Made by a program: the position numbers and the translations under genes. From contig CM035230.1 in the NCBI GenBank assembly GCA_020226215.1, positions 2,627,501 through 2,691,500 of the forward strand: DNA of 64,000 nt, written 5' to 3'. The notes below the pieces were generated by a model. That model was not told the DNA's origin and ran no database searches. It saw only the letters and a list, made by a program, of their open reading frames with translations. Position 1 is the stretch's first letter, and each line of letters opens with the position of its first letter. This DNA is from Sindora glabra (taxonomy: Eukaryota > Streptophyta > Magnoliopsida > Fabales > Fabaceae). This document shows positions 23,566 through 33,286 of this stretch, in pieces.

Positions 23566-24769
23566 TTTAATAATTTTTGAAAGTTTTTTGGTAGGTGATA
23601 AGGCAAGTTGATGGTGAAACTCCTAATTCTACCCATTTTAGAATCCTGGGATAATTCATCTAGTTGGCCCATCAAATGAATGGTAAAAATTATGAAACTT
23701 CCAGGATAAATCATTTAGGATGTTAACAAGCTCTTGGCAAAATTTGACTGCAATATAAGTTGATTCGGTTGCCCAAATGGTAGCTTTATTTTAGTAGCTC
23801 TAAAGCTGATTGAATTTAGTTGATCTAAGTTTTTACTTTTAATACACTAGCAAACCTATGAAATTATTTGTACAAAACTCAAGTTATTTTTTATTCAAAG
23901 TGTTAGGAATGTTGTTGCAAAATTAGGTAACAATTTTATTCCATTTGACTAGTGAAAAGGGGCTTTAATTATATATGCCCTTGTGCTGCCCTGTTTTGCA
24001 ACTCTTCTTTTGGATTTTAAGTGAACAGTATCCATGGAAATATTTTAAGCAATTTTATTGTTATATCTTATGTAATAAAATGGTAGAAATATTGGAATAA
24101 TTTCTGGTAAAATTTAGAATAAATTTAAGAGTACAAAAAGAGGCTCTAACCTATTATACAAATATAAGTTTGCTTGAAACCCCTTGAGAGTTATCAAGAA
24201 AGAATTTAAATGTATATGACACATTGATGTGATGCATAAAACACTTATGGCATGATGTGTATTTATCTATACACTTAAAAATAGATAAAATGGTTGATGT
24301 GTTAACATCCCATTATTGCTTATTGCGAATTAAAAGTGGGAGATATAACATCCTTCATAGATAAGGAGAGGCGTTGTTAGTAGTAGAAGAAGAAAGTTAG
24401 TAGCTTAAAGCCTAAAGTGGCAAGGGATAAGGTGAGACTGAAGATAAGATGACACTTTTATATCTACTATTATCATTTTCTATGACGAATTATACCAATG
24501 ATATATATAAGGAAAATTCCTCGTAAGATATTAGATAGGAATTGTACTCAATGACAAGGTAAATTTTTTTGTAATGAAAGTGATGAATACCACTCATTGA
24601 GTATATTTTATATTGATCCTTTGTTATGTACATTTAATGATAGGTACTTACTATGGAGCCGAAGCAACAAATTGGTACTTGTATAGTAACCTTCCAGTTT
24701 CTCTATGAGATCTAAAGGATACCATTTGATAGGGGTTCAGTTATTATAATATGAAATGTTTTGTTACTT

Positions 24770-24850
24770 ATTATGTTTGTATAAATAAAATTTTTATGAT
24801 ATATGTATATGTACACATATATCTATATGTATGTATGTATATAACTTTTA
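24770..24850. repeat. Short TA/TATG-rich low-complexity tract
   Basis: Alternating purine-pyrimidine run (ATATGTATATGTACACATAT, then TATGTATGTATG) within the long LTR. The overlapping 61-codon frame is a product of this simple sequence. Confidence 0.6.
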
Positions 24851-25026
24851 AACTTAGAATATATGTAGTTATTTTTCTGAGTTTAAATGTCTATTTCTTT
24901 CCTAATAATAATTTAATAGGGATATTAGAGTATTAAAAACTTGTAAAGATATATATTTAGAAAGTTAGCACTAATTAGATATCTTTATGCCAGTCACGAT
25001 AGCCATAAGATGGGTCATGATAGAGT

Positions 25027-25038
25027 TGATATCAGAGT
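25027..25038 (+). other. Primer-binding site
   Basis: TGATATCAGAGT matches 10 of 12 bases of TGGTATCAGAGC, complementary to the initiator tRNA-Met 3' end including CCA. It is five bases after the LTR terminus at 25022 and forms the start of a full-length tRNA complement. Confidence 0.75.
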
Positions 25039-25101
25039 CAGGTTTCGATCTCGGGACCTGTGGGTTATAGGCCCACCACATTTCCGTTGTGCCACTCTAA
25101 T
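25030..25101 (-). pseudogene. Full-length tRNA-iMet-derived sequence joined to a primer-binding site
   Basis: The minus strand from 25101 to 25030 is exactly 72 bases and follows plant initiator tRNA-Met along its whole length: acceptor half ATTAGAG, D-arm GCACAACGGAA, anticodon stem GTGGG/CCCAC, T-arm with ATCGAAA, and acceptor half CTCTGAT, followed by TCA where CCA belongs. The acceptor stem still pairs at all seven positions (one G-T). D- and T-stems contain mismatches, and the anticodon CAT has become TAT (25067-25069). Its position directly after an LTR end shows that it came from the priming tRNA rather than from a host tRNA gene. Not expected to be functional. Confidence 0.8.
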
Positions 25102-25184
25102 TATTTGTACCTTAATTATAGCATTTTCTACAAGATTAGGGCTAATCATCCTTGTTTTAGTTAGTTCAAACTAACTAATGGGTG

Positions 25185-25561
25185 ATCTACATTTTTCCCA
25201 TATAATGCTTCAAATGGAACTATTTGTATACTGGTATGATAATTGTTATTATAAGCAAACTCCATTAATGGTAAATATTTGTCCTAATTTCCTTCAAACT
25301 CAATTACACAGGCTTTGAGCATATCTTCTAATGTCTGAATTATCCTTTCTGACTGTTTGTCTGTTTGAGGGTGAAATACTATGCTAAACCTCAATTTAGT
25401 TCTTAGCATTTTTTGAAAAGATTACTAAAATCAAGAAGTGAATTGCGATCCTCGATTTGAAATAATGGTGAGCAGTATGCCATACAATGGAATGATTTTA
25501 TCCATGTAAAGCTGAGCATATTATGATGGAAAGTATGTCATTTTTACAAGTATAAAATATG
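25185..25561 (-). pseudogene. pol: Ty3/gypsy integrase, core and C-terminal part
   Basis: On the minus strand from 25561 the sequence encodes the FILVKMTYFP segment, the region up to the second catalytic aspartate (SDRG in the family, SNRG here), then the FHPQTD-QSE-IIQTLEDMLKAC motif and the EFAYNNNYHTSIQ-VPFEALYGK segment. These are hallmarks of plant gypsy integrases, which cut and join element DNA to the chromosome. Two adjacent stops and frame changes destroy the frame and the catalytic Asp is lost. It continues the integrase of 26943-27350 across the solo LTR. To its left, 25102-25184 is an unassigned junction with the tRNA-like sequence. Confidence 0.85.
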
Positions 25562-25566
25562 CAAAT

Positions 25567-26937
25567 TATTAGTGTATATGCCCTAAAATCAATCATATTG
25601 ATGATTGTAATTTTGAATCATATTATTTTAATGGCAATTTCAATTATTATATTTATATATATTATCTGCGTAATATATTTAATTATGATAATAACCTTAG
25701 AATAATTGTATTCTTAAATATCCCTAGTCATATATCATTGTGGATTAGGTTGCTTTGATATGTTAAGACTAGCATGTGTGATGACTTATATGGGATATTA
25801 AGTTTACACATGAGTATAAGTTAGAGAACTTGTATACTGGACCGACCCATCCTAAGAACACTACATGGATCATTATATGAGTGTCATGAGTGATTCTTAG
25901 TGATCATTATTAATATGGTCCTTTGACCTGAGATCACGAAGGTTCCCTACATTTGAGGTTCATATTTTGATACTATTCTATGTCACTCGTGGTTGAGTGA
26001 ATGCAAGGGTAGTTATTAGATATATCACATATCATGCAAAGGGATTTGTATGATTAAGATGGAATTTATCCCTCCTATATAATAGGAGCAACATCTATGA
26101 GCCCCTTGATTAAGTAAAGCTGAGGAAATGCATGGCCATGCTCATATGAATTGACATGGGATGTCAATTATATTTGTTTCAATTAGCTTACTTAGGGATC
26201 AAGAAACCTCAAGATTGGGTTATACGGGAATGGCACGGTCCATATTTTGTGTTCAGTGTAGATGTTTAGGATAAAAAGACATAGATGACGATCATGTGTA
26301 AAAGTTTAGTCAAATCACCGACTTTCTCATTACTTGAGTAATAATGATGTGTTGCTAGACACTGCTCATTATTTATGATCATTAATATGATTAATGATAA
26401 TTGCCAATGTGATGAGAGCCTGTAGGGTTACACACTTAAAGCCTAGTGGATTTGGAATTAATGGATCAAATTATTTAGGTCTAATATTTGAAAATTCCAT
26501 GTTATAATTATAAGGCCTAATAATAAGTCCATAATTATACATAGAACAAAACCCAAATAGTTAGGATTTTCTATACACATATTTAAATAGACCTGTTAGC
26601 TAATAATAGAGATTTTTTATTCACACATCCCAAGCATAGAAAAAACCTAACACCTCTCCTTAACCAAAAATCCTTGAAGAGGCGTAGCTAGCACTACGAG
26701 GCAAAGGAAAACAATTTCAACTGGTGTTCGTATGGACGTTCATCGGTGATTCGCAGGTTCGTGTGGATGCCTCAAAATCTTCGGCTAAAAAGGAAGCTGA
26801 AGAGGTGATCAACGACCGAGTTTTAGAGTCATCATTAAGGTATTGAACGAACCCTTGTTTTGATTTAACATTTTGGATGGATCTGTTGGCTGGGATCGGT
26901 TTATTCCGCTGCGCTTGTATGGCTCCTGATCCTAACA
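25567..26937 (+). mobile_element. Solo copia LTR inside the gypsy integrase
   Basis: 1371-bp LTR related to the intact copia LTR: in order TATTAGTGTATATGCCC (for TGTTGGTGTATGCCC), AATCAATCATATTGATGATTG, AGACTAGCATGTG, CCTGAGATCACGAAGGTTCCC, ATGCATGGCCATGCTCA, TACTTGAGTAATAATG, ending CTGATCCTAACA. The flanks are CAAAT (25562-25566) and CAAAC (26938-26942), a 5-bp duplication differing by one transition. The integrase frame reads on from one side to the other, which confirms the insertion point. No internal region remains. The small frame 26717-26965 is spurious. Confidence 0.85.
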
Positions 26938-26942
26938 CAAAC

Positions 26943-27827
26943 TTTATTAAGTAGTTGATAATCACCCAGATAGAATCTTATCCCTTACTGGTTCGTGTCA
27001 ACCCAATTATGAAATCCATTATAATGTTTTCCCCCTTCTATTCAGGAATATGAATATTCTAATAAAGACTTGTCGATCGTTAGTGCTTTGCTTTTATTTG
27101 CTGACAAGTCAAACATCTGATCACATAATCCCATATTAATTTCTTCATCCCATCCCACCAATATAGATCTTTCAAATCTTAACACATTTTTCTTGTGCCA
27201 GGATGTATTATGTAAGATGACTTATGGGCTTTCCTCAATACTTCCTATCATAATGCTATAGGTACCCATAGTCGATTCGTATTTCTAATTACTCCCTCTT
27301 CATTGATAGTTAAATCAGCTTCATCTACATTTGTAGCTTTATTTTGCAATTGCTCATACTAAGGATCTTCTTTTTGGGCAGCTTTAATTTGGTCTATTAT
27401 GGTGGAATGTATTATTATACAAGCTAATTTTGCATTTTTGTTTGCTTTTAAATTCTCATTTCTATTTTTAGAAGCTTTTCGACTTAAAGCGTTAGCCACC
27501 ACATTAGCTTTACCTAGATGATAATGAATGGAGTAGTCATAATTTTTTACAAACTCCATCAATATTTTTTTATCTCATATTAAGTTCTTTTTGCTCAAAA
27601 ATATACTTGAGGCTCTTATGATTTGTATAAATTTCATAACTGGCCCCATATAAATAAAGTCTCCATATTTTTAAGGTAAATACTACAGTTGCTATCTCTA
27701 AATTATAAGTGGGATAGTTTACCTCATGCTTTTTTAATTGCCAGGATGCGAAAGCTATTACTCTTCCTTACAGCATCAGTACATATCCTAATCCCATTTA
27801 GGACGCATCACAATATATAGTATATCC
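26943..27827 (-). pseudogene. pol: Ty3/gypsy RNase H and integrase zinc-binding region
   Basis: Read right to left on the minus strand: YTIYCDAS (near 27800), QLKKHEVNYPTYNLE (about 27730), IWRLYLYGASYEIYTNHKSLKYIF (the RNase H catalytic Asp of YTDHKSL is Asn), then the open piece 27359-27562 with YHLGKANVVANALSRKA. Next come the integrase N-terminal domain (KMC-DLKDLYWWDGMK, RCLTCQQIKA) and MDFIIGL, ending in WVIIN at 26960. This order is that of a plant gypsy polyprotein. There are several stops and a frameshift near 27555. The RNase H would degrade the RNA template and the zinc domain supports integration. Confidence 0.88.
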
Positions 27828-29047
27828 CTCTGTGTAATGTCCCGAATTTTCAATTCTATTATTTGAATCTCTAAATTCTAAGGTCGTAGAAGCAAAGAGC
27901 ACGTTTGAATTAGCTTGGTGGGTGAATTTTAAGTTGAAGGGAATTAAGTGTAAGGTAAACGAAATTTTGAAGGAAAAGGATAGTAGGGAAAAGAATTTAT
28001 TTTCATAAGCAGTATAAATGATCAGAGGAGGTTGGAAAACCCTAAAAGGAAAAGTTGTCTAAGGCTGACAGTGTAAGGAATTTTAAACAGACAGAAATCC
28101 TATGGACTAAATTGCAAAAGTGCAGAATCGGGTGTGGTTAAAGTGAAAATAATCAAGAATTTGGGATCTAATATGAATAACCAAGAATTTGGGGTGCAAT
28201 ATGTGATTTTAATTAGTGTGACCAATAGACTCATGACAAGTGTCATTGTTAGAAAAATAATGGCAAGAATAGCCTTACTAATTGGTAAAAAAGGGCTAAA
28301 ATACCTTTGGAAATTTTAAAAAGGACCAAAATGCCCCTAGAAGCTTCATGAAAACTCTACCTTCTTCTCTGTTTCTCCAAAAAGCTGCAGAACCTCCATG
28401 AAAGAAGCTTAAGACGTGAGAGAGAGAGAAGGAAGAGAGAGAAAAGTTTCTCTTAGCTTTTTCACCTAAAAATACTAAGATTCAAGCTAAGGTGTAGAAG
28501 GGAAAGTTGCTCTTCTCACCAAGCTCTATCCATTGGTGTGCTTAGATTGAAGAAAAGCTCAAGTTTGATTAAGTTTGGGGAGTTCCAAGTGAGGATTTTC
28601 AAGTTGCACCAAGAGGTAAAAATGTTCTCCTCTAAGAGCTCTTTAATGTACTCTTTGTAGTTTCTTGAAATCTTGAGGTTAGTATGATTAAGGGTGATTG
28701 AACATGGAGTTTAGGATGATTTGAATATGTTTAATGGTGTTTTGGATGTTGTTATGTTAATCTATGGCTTTGGTTTGGTGTAAAAACAACAAGAAACCAT
28801 GATGTACACACTTGGGTTTTAGAGGCATAATGGTGCATGTGTAGAATTGGTATGATATGTTTGGAACTTGGCTAAATTGATGAAGTTAGAATAATTTTTA
28901 TGAATTATAAAGCCTATGAAAGATGAAAATTTGAATTATGAAAGTGTTTGTGTGCATATTCCCTTTTGAGAAGCCAAAACCATGAATATGGAAAAGAAGG
29001 AAGGAAGGAGTTTTAGCTGTTGAATGTGTTTTTGGAGGATCAGTAAT

Positions 29048-29290
29048 GTACACGGGGTAGAACACGGCCCGTGTTGTACCCCGTGTACTTCGTCGAAGGC
29101 TGATCAGTATGCTACACGAGGTGCAACACTCCCCGTGTTTACTTCAGAACTGAAGGGCAGTAAGGTACACGAGGTAGAACACGGCCCGTGTTCACCCCCG
29201 TGTTCTTTGTCGAGTAACCCAGTGAAGCCTCGAAGTGATCCAGTAAGGAACACGGCCCTGAACACGGGGTATGGGACCCCCGTGTTCTTT
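29048..29290 (+). repeat. GC-rich palindromic block of T copy B
   Basis: The first unit, 29048-29088, is a 41-base palindrome with one off-centre mismatch pair, built from GTACACGGGGTA and TACCCCGTGTAC around AACACGG/CCGTGTT. Three more units with the ACACGGGG/CCCCGTGT core follow to 29290. A few CG steps have become CA/TG (for example ACACGAGG). Confidence 0.85.
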
Positions 29291-29680
29291 GTCAAGGGAG
29301 CATTTTGGCTTTGATTCTTCAGGATTTGCATGGTTTTGCCTTTGGATCCTTTTCTAATACTCATACATGTCATTTCAAAGTTTGAAAACAAAGTATAGAG
29401 CATCTAAGTATGCATTTATCAAGGTGGAGGAAGTAAAGAATACATGAAGTTTAAGGAAAATGATGATGTTCTAATAAAATCTATGATATGTCTTTATGTA
29501 GACTAAGGAGTGACATTTGGAAAAGCAAGGGGAGTTATAAAGGAGTTTTTAGTGAGGGCAAAGGAAACATCACATTGGAAGCTTGTAAAAGGTAGCTAAC
29601 TTTATCCTTAAGCTGTTTTCTACTTACATGATTTTCTGTATTTTATGCCATTGTATGGAATGTGTATGAAATTATTGTGC

Positions 29681-29952
29681 ACGCATTCCGGGAAGACAGT
29701 AGAATACTGTGTTTGGCCTGTGGCTCGAGTCCCCGGAATGATAATGCAATTGTTGTGGCACAACTCGGGAAGACAGTAGAATACTGTGTTTGACCTATGG
29801 CTCGAGATCCTCGGGGATAATAATGTAATTGTTGTGTGCGGTACCTATGACCAGACACCTCGAGAAGACAGTGTGATACTGTGTTAGGCCTTTGGCTTGA
29901 GTACCCCGGGAAGACAGCGTGATGCTGTATGAGGCCTAGGTACGATTATCTG
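29681..29952 (+). repeat. GC-rich tandem block of T copy B
   Basis: Four units of about 65-75 bp, each with GGGAAGACAGT..ATACTGT (or GAGAAGACAGT) followed by GGCCTNTGGCTCGAG or a close variant. Each unit contains a short ACAGTA/TACTGT-type inverted repeat. Unit number differs among the four T copies. Confidence 0.8.
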
Positions 29953-30458
29953 TGATGGCCATCTAGATATTGATATAAGTCCTTGAATGGGCTTGATGAT
30001 TGCTGTGTGCAGTGCATATTTCTTACAATGGTATGATATTGAATATGATGGCAAATGAGTAATTGATCTCGAAACGTATGTTTTACTTGCTTAAGGATCT
30101 GGAATGGCTTGATATATTTTTATGGCAATGGCTAGCTACTGGGAAACTTTGTTTCTTATGTTTTTCTGTATTGTTACTAACCATTCCAGGTGATGCTTCC
30201 AAAGGCTCTCATGATAAAGGACAATGATGTTTTAGGAGTATATTAAAATGTTCACATAGTTGGTGATATTATATATGATAGATGTACAATTTGTAAGTTG
30301 AACTCTTTTTGTATAATTATATACTCTTACTCATGTTGTATGAAATACAGAAAATTTGAGATATTTTGAATTGGTTTGGAGTAGAAGGCAAATTAGTATG
30401 TGTTAATTATCTATTAAATGAGGAATAAGGCGTTGATAAGTAAGGGAGTTACACTCTG

Positions 30459-30585
30459 TACTATTAGGCAGTGCCAACACTAAAGCAAATGTAAGGTATT
30501 CTTTCAATCTTTGGAAACTCCTTTTACAGTTGTAATTCCACATAAATTTAACTCCCTTACGAACACAAATGTGATTATTATGGTA
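30459..30585 (-). pseudogene. pol: Ty3/gypsy reverse transcriptase C-terminal piece
   Basis: The minus strand encodes KGVKFMWNYNCKRSFQRLKE followed by a YLTFALVLALPNSTEGYT segment. This is the join between reverse transcriptase and RNase H in plant gypsy pol (family form KGVKFEW...C...SFQ-LK). It reads directly into the YTIYCDAS of 27827 once the solo LTR is removed. Upstream (beyond 30585) the similarity ends, so most of the reverse transcriptase including its YVDD box is missing. Confidence 0.85.
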
Positions 30586-33270
30586 AGTGGATTAGAAGGA
30601 TCCAACTATCAAATCTGAATAAGCAAGTTGCATATATTATGAGGTGTGTCTTTGAAGATCTCTATGGATTTCCTATTGTTTGTTTTAATCATTGATTTTT
30701 AATCAATTGAATCTATGTATTGTTGTGTATTATGTTTTGAATGGTATCAATTTGATTTTGGATGCTTTTGTCTGATGCAATATGATTGAGCTTCATTGAC
30801 TATTTGAATGATTGTTTGAATAGTTAATAAGTACTAGATACAAATTATTGATGAAATATGTGTTTGTGGATCAATTGAATCTCTACATAGTTTATCTTAC
30901 GAGATGAACTATTTTCTTAGTGAATTATCTTTAATCTAAAAGCTGAAAATATATGATGGACTGAATTATGTGAAATAGATGATTAGAATTGTGTGAAATG
31001 ATTAATTTGTGTTATGTGAAATAAAAGAGTTGAAATTTGTGATGGATGTTGATAAATGTACCATTCTTTCTTTGTGATTGAGAAATGAATGTGCTTGAAA
31101 TTATGTGATTAATTATGTAATTCGTTGATGTTGAATAGTTAATAACATGAGAATGGCATATTTTACTAATAAAACCCCTATGTCATAGTTGATATTCTGG
31201 CCATACCCTGTGATATGTGATCATGAGATGGATAGATGATACTATAGTGTCCCATCATGGTGATGCAATGCCTAAGGTGTCTTGTCCTTGATCACTAATA
31301 TATGAGATTGATTATTGGCTATAATGGCCATTATGAGTATGATACTTATTTTGTATATGATTTTTTATAGGGGAGATAAACATCCTTCGCAGAGGAGGAG
31401 AAGAGGGGCAATGATTGGAGGGAAAAGGTTGGTAACCTCAGGCTTAGGGTGGTTGAGGATAAGACTGAGTTAAAGATATAAGGAGAAACCTTGGATATCA
31501 ACTATGACCATTCAATGAATTTTTACTAAAAATCACTATAGTCATTCTCAATACTATTATGCATTGTATTGATATGTGGTTGGTCTTGGATGATTCTATT
31601 TGATATGATGTGATTGAGTTTGGTTGACTAATTGAATGATTAACGAACAACCAAGATGGGTTGTATGTGAACCTCACTAGTATTTGTGATATTGCTTGGT
31701 GTCTATCTAATTATGAGTTTATGTTTTCATGAATCATTGCTATGAACCTTGAATTGAAAATTAGGAGGATATTATTGCAATAAAAATTTGTGTGGATTGT
31801 CACTGGACATATATTGATATGATTTATGATTATTGATTGTGAATTTTACTAGTTGATCAAATTAAGTGTGAGTGTGATTGTGAATATGACTATGGATTTG
31901 GATGAGATCAAGTTATGAGCTTGCCTGTCGAGCTTGTTTATATAATTGAATTTTTAGTTAAAATCCCTAATTGTGAATGGTTAGTTATGAGTTGTTTTTA
32001 TAACAAGTGCTGAGAGTACTAGATTCTTTTTTTTTTCGGATTCTTCTTTTTATCCTATCTTATTCCTTTATCTTCATAATATCTACCACCCAATCACCTT
32101 TCTTCCTTTTTCCCCATTAAACTCCTTCATCTCTTCCATTATTCGATCTCTTTGTATCTCTCTTAAATTGGCTCCCTCATCACCATGCCATTATATTTTG
32201 TTGACCTTTATCATTTGATTTATTTGTTAGTTTTCTATTATTTCTTTACATTACATAAGCTTCCATTACCTGATTTTTTTTCCTTTCTTTACTCTCTGAG
32301 TTTCCTCTGCTTCTGTTTTAGACCATTATGCCTTATTTCACACTAAAATAGAGACCTTACATCAATATAAAAAAAAACATACTGTGATGTGAAATTTGTA
32401 TATTTTAGTTGTCATACTCCAGACTGTAGTTTTTATCATGTGTAGTGATTTGTGATCTATGGCAGTATGAAGGTTACCTGTGGTTAGGACTAGATCAATG
32501 TGGGATGCTTTGCATTTTTTTCAAAGATGGATTATGAATCTTTATTTTGTGAATGATCGGGCAGTGTTGGTTGTTGCATTAGTTATGATCATATTACTTT
32601 TACTTTTAGCTTTTGCTATGAAAAACTAGTAGTTGGATAGTACCTTGAGTGAAATGATCAGGCAATATTGATTATTATAGTAATTTGTGTGATTTGCCAT
32701 CGAACAAATACGAATATAATATATAACTATTGATTGTAAGTTCTATTGGTTGATCAAGTGAAATGTGAATCTAATTGTAGTTGGAACAAAGCCAAGTTCT
32801 AGACTTATATTGAATTTGGTTAGGATTCTTGGTGCTACCTTGTTAACCAATTGGGTTTCCATAATAATTGCTACAAATATTTAATGATTATGAGTGGAGT
32901 ATATTAGGATGGTAGTGAATAACCAATGTTGATGAAATTAAACAATATTTCTTATTTGATTAGATATGGGATGAGGAATAAGATACTAGTTTAAAGATTG
33001 CATGATGAGCCTAAAGTTGTGCTTACGGCATTTGATTATGTTAGACTTGCCTAAATGTGCTTAGCACACAAGTGAGTGCCTCAACTCGAGTCTAGTAAAA
33101 GTGAATTGCTAAATTTTAAACCTTGAAAGTTATGTGATTATGTTTAAATAGTATGTGTAATTGCTTGGAATGGTTTAATTCATATGATGATGTACAAAAT
33201 TGATACACAAGTCGTTGACAATCATGTGCAATCATACTCGTTTTCTTGAAAATTCGAGAATAAATTTTCT
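30586..33270 (+). other. Degenerate gypsy-element-derived region
   Basis: No gene is readable. Bases 31370-31480 (GGAGATAAACATCCTTCGCAG and onward) align with 24345-24440 in the long LTR ending at 25022, so part of this is related LTR or internal sequence in plus orientation. The right end leads into a polypurine tract and LTR start, so it should include the 3' end of a plus-strand gypsy element. T-rich and CT-rich stretches occur at 32025-32340. The pol frame that should be here is not recognisable. Confidence 0.35.
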
Positions 33271-33272
33271 TG

Positions 33273-33284
33273 AAGAGGGGAGAA
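33273..33284 (+). other. Polypurine tract
   Basis: AAGAGGGGAGAA lies directly before the LTR start at 33287, and the preceding TCGAGAATAAATTTTCTTG resembles the end of gypsy coding regions (GAGGACGAAATTTTCTTAAG-type). This is the site for plus-strand priming. Confidence 0.75.
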
Positions 33285-33286
33285 CT

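Larger units (their letters stand above)
21754..25022 (+). repeat. Long gypsy-type 5' LTR followed by primer-binding site
   Basis: Begins TGTAATATCCTAAG (21754), aligning over about 200 bp with the LTR starts at 5001 and 33287, including TTATATGGCCATCATTAA. It ends GATGGGTCATGATA (25022), a CA-to-TA variant of the usual GGGTCATGACA end, followed five bases later by a primer-binding site. Length (3269 bp) agrees with the two other long LTRs (3226 and 3394 bp). A 1.48-kb foldback occupies 22085-23565. The start and end could belong to two LTRs joined by that foldback; the matching length favours one LTR. Confidence 0.5.
27833..30453 (+). mobile_element. Solo LTR, family T copy B, with CTCTG duplication
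   Basis: 2621-bp solo LTR from TGTAATGTCCCGAATTTTC to AAGTAAGGGAGTTACA. The perfect 5-bp duplication CTCTG lies at 27828-27832 and 30454-30458. Removing it and one duplication restores the gypsy reverse transcriptase/RNase H reading. It contains a palindromic GC block (29048-29290) and a tandem GC block (29681-29952). An AG-rich stretch at about 28400-28445, followed by GTTTCTC and later CCAAGAGGTAAAAATG near 28608, resembles a transcribed leader with a possible splice-donor context. Overlapping open frames at 29024-29314, 29104-29403 and 29643-29858 are in the GC blocks and carry no domain. Confidence 0.92.

Noticed and set aside
25030..25101. Reading the tRNA-like sequence as a working nuclear tRNA gene
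   Set aside because: It abuts an LTR terminus as a primer-binding site, has D- and T-stem mismatches and a changed anticodon.
29048..29088. Intrinsic terminator or bacterial-type hairpin
   Set aside because: Plant context; no T-run follows, and the palindrome is part of a four-unit array inside an LTR.
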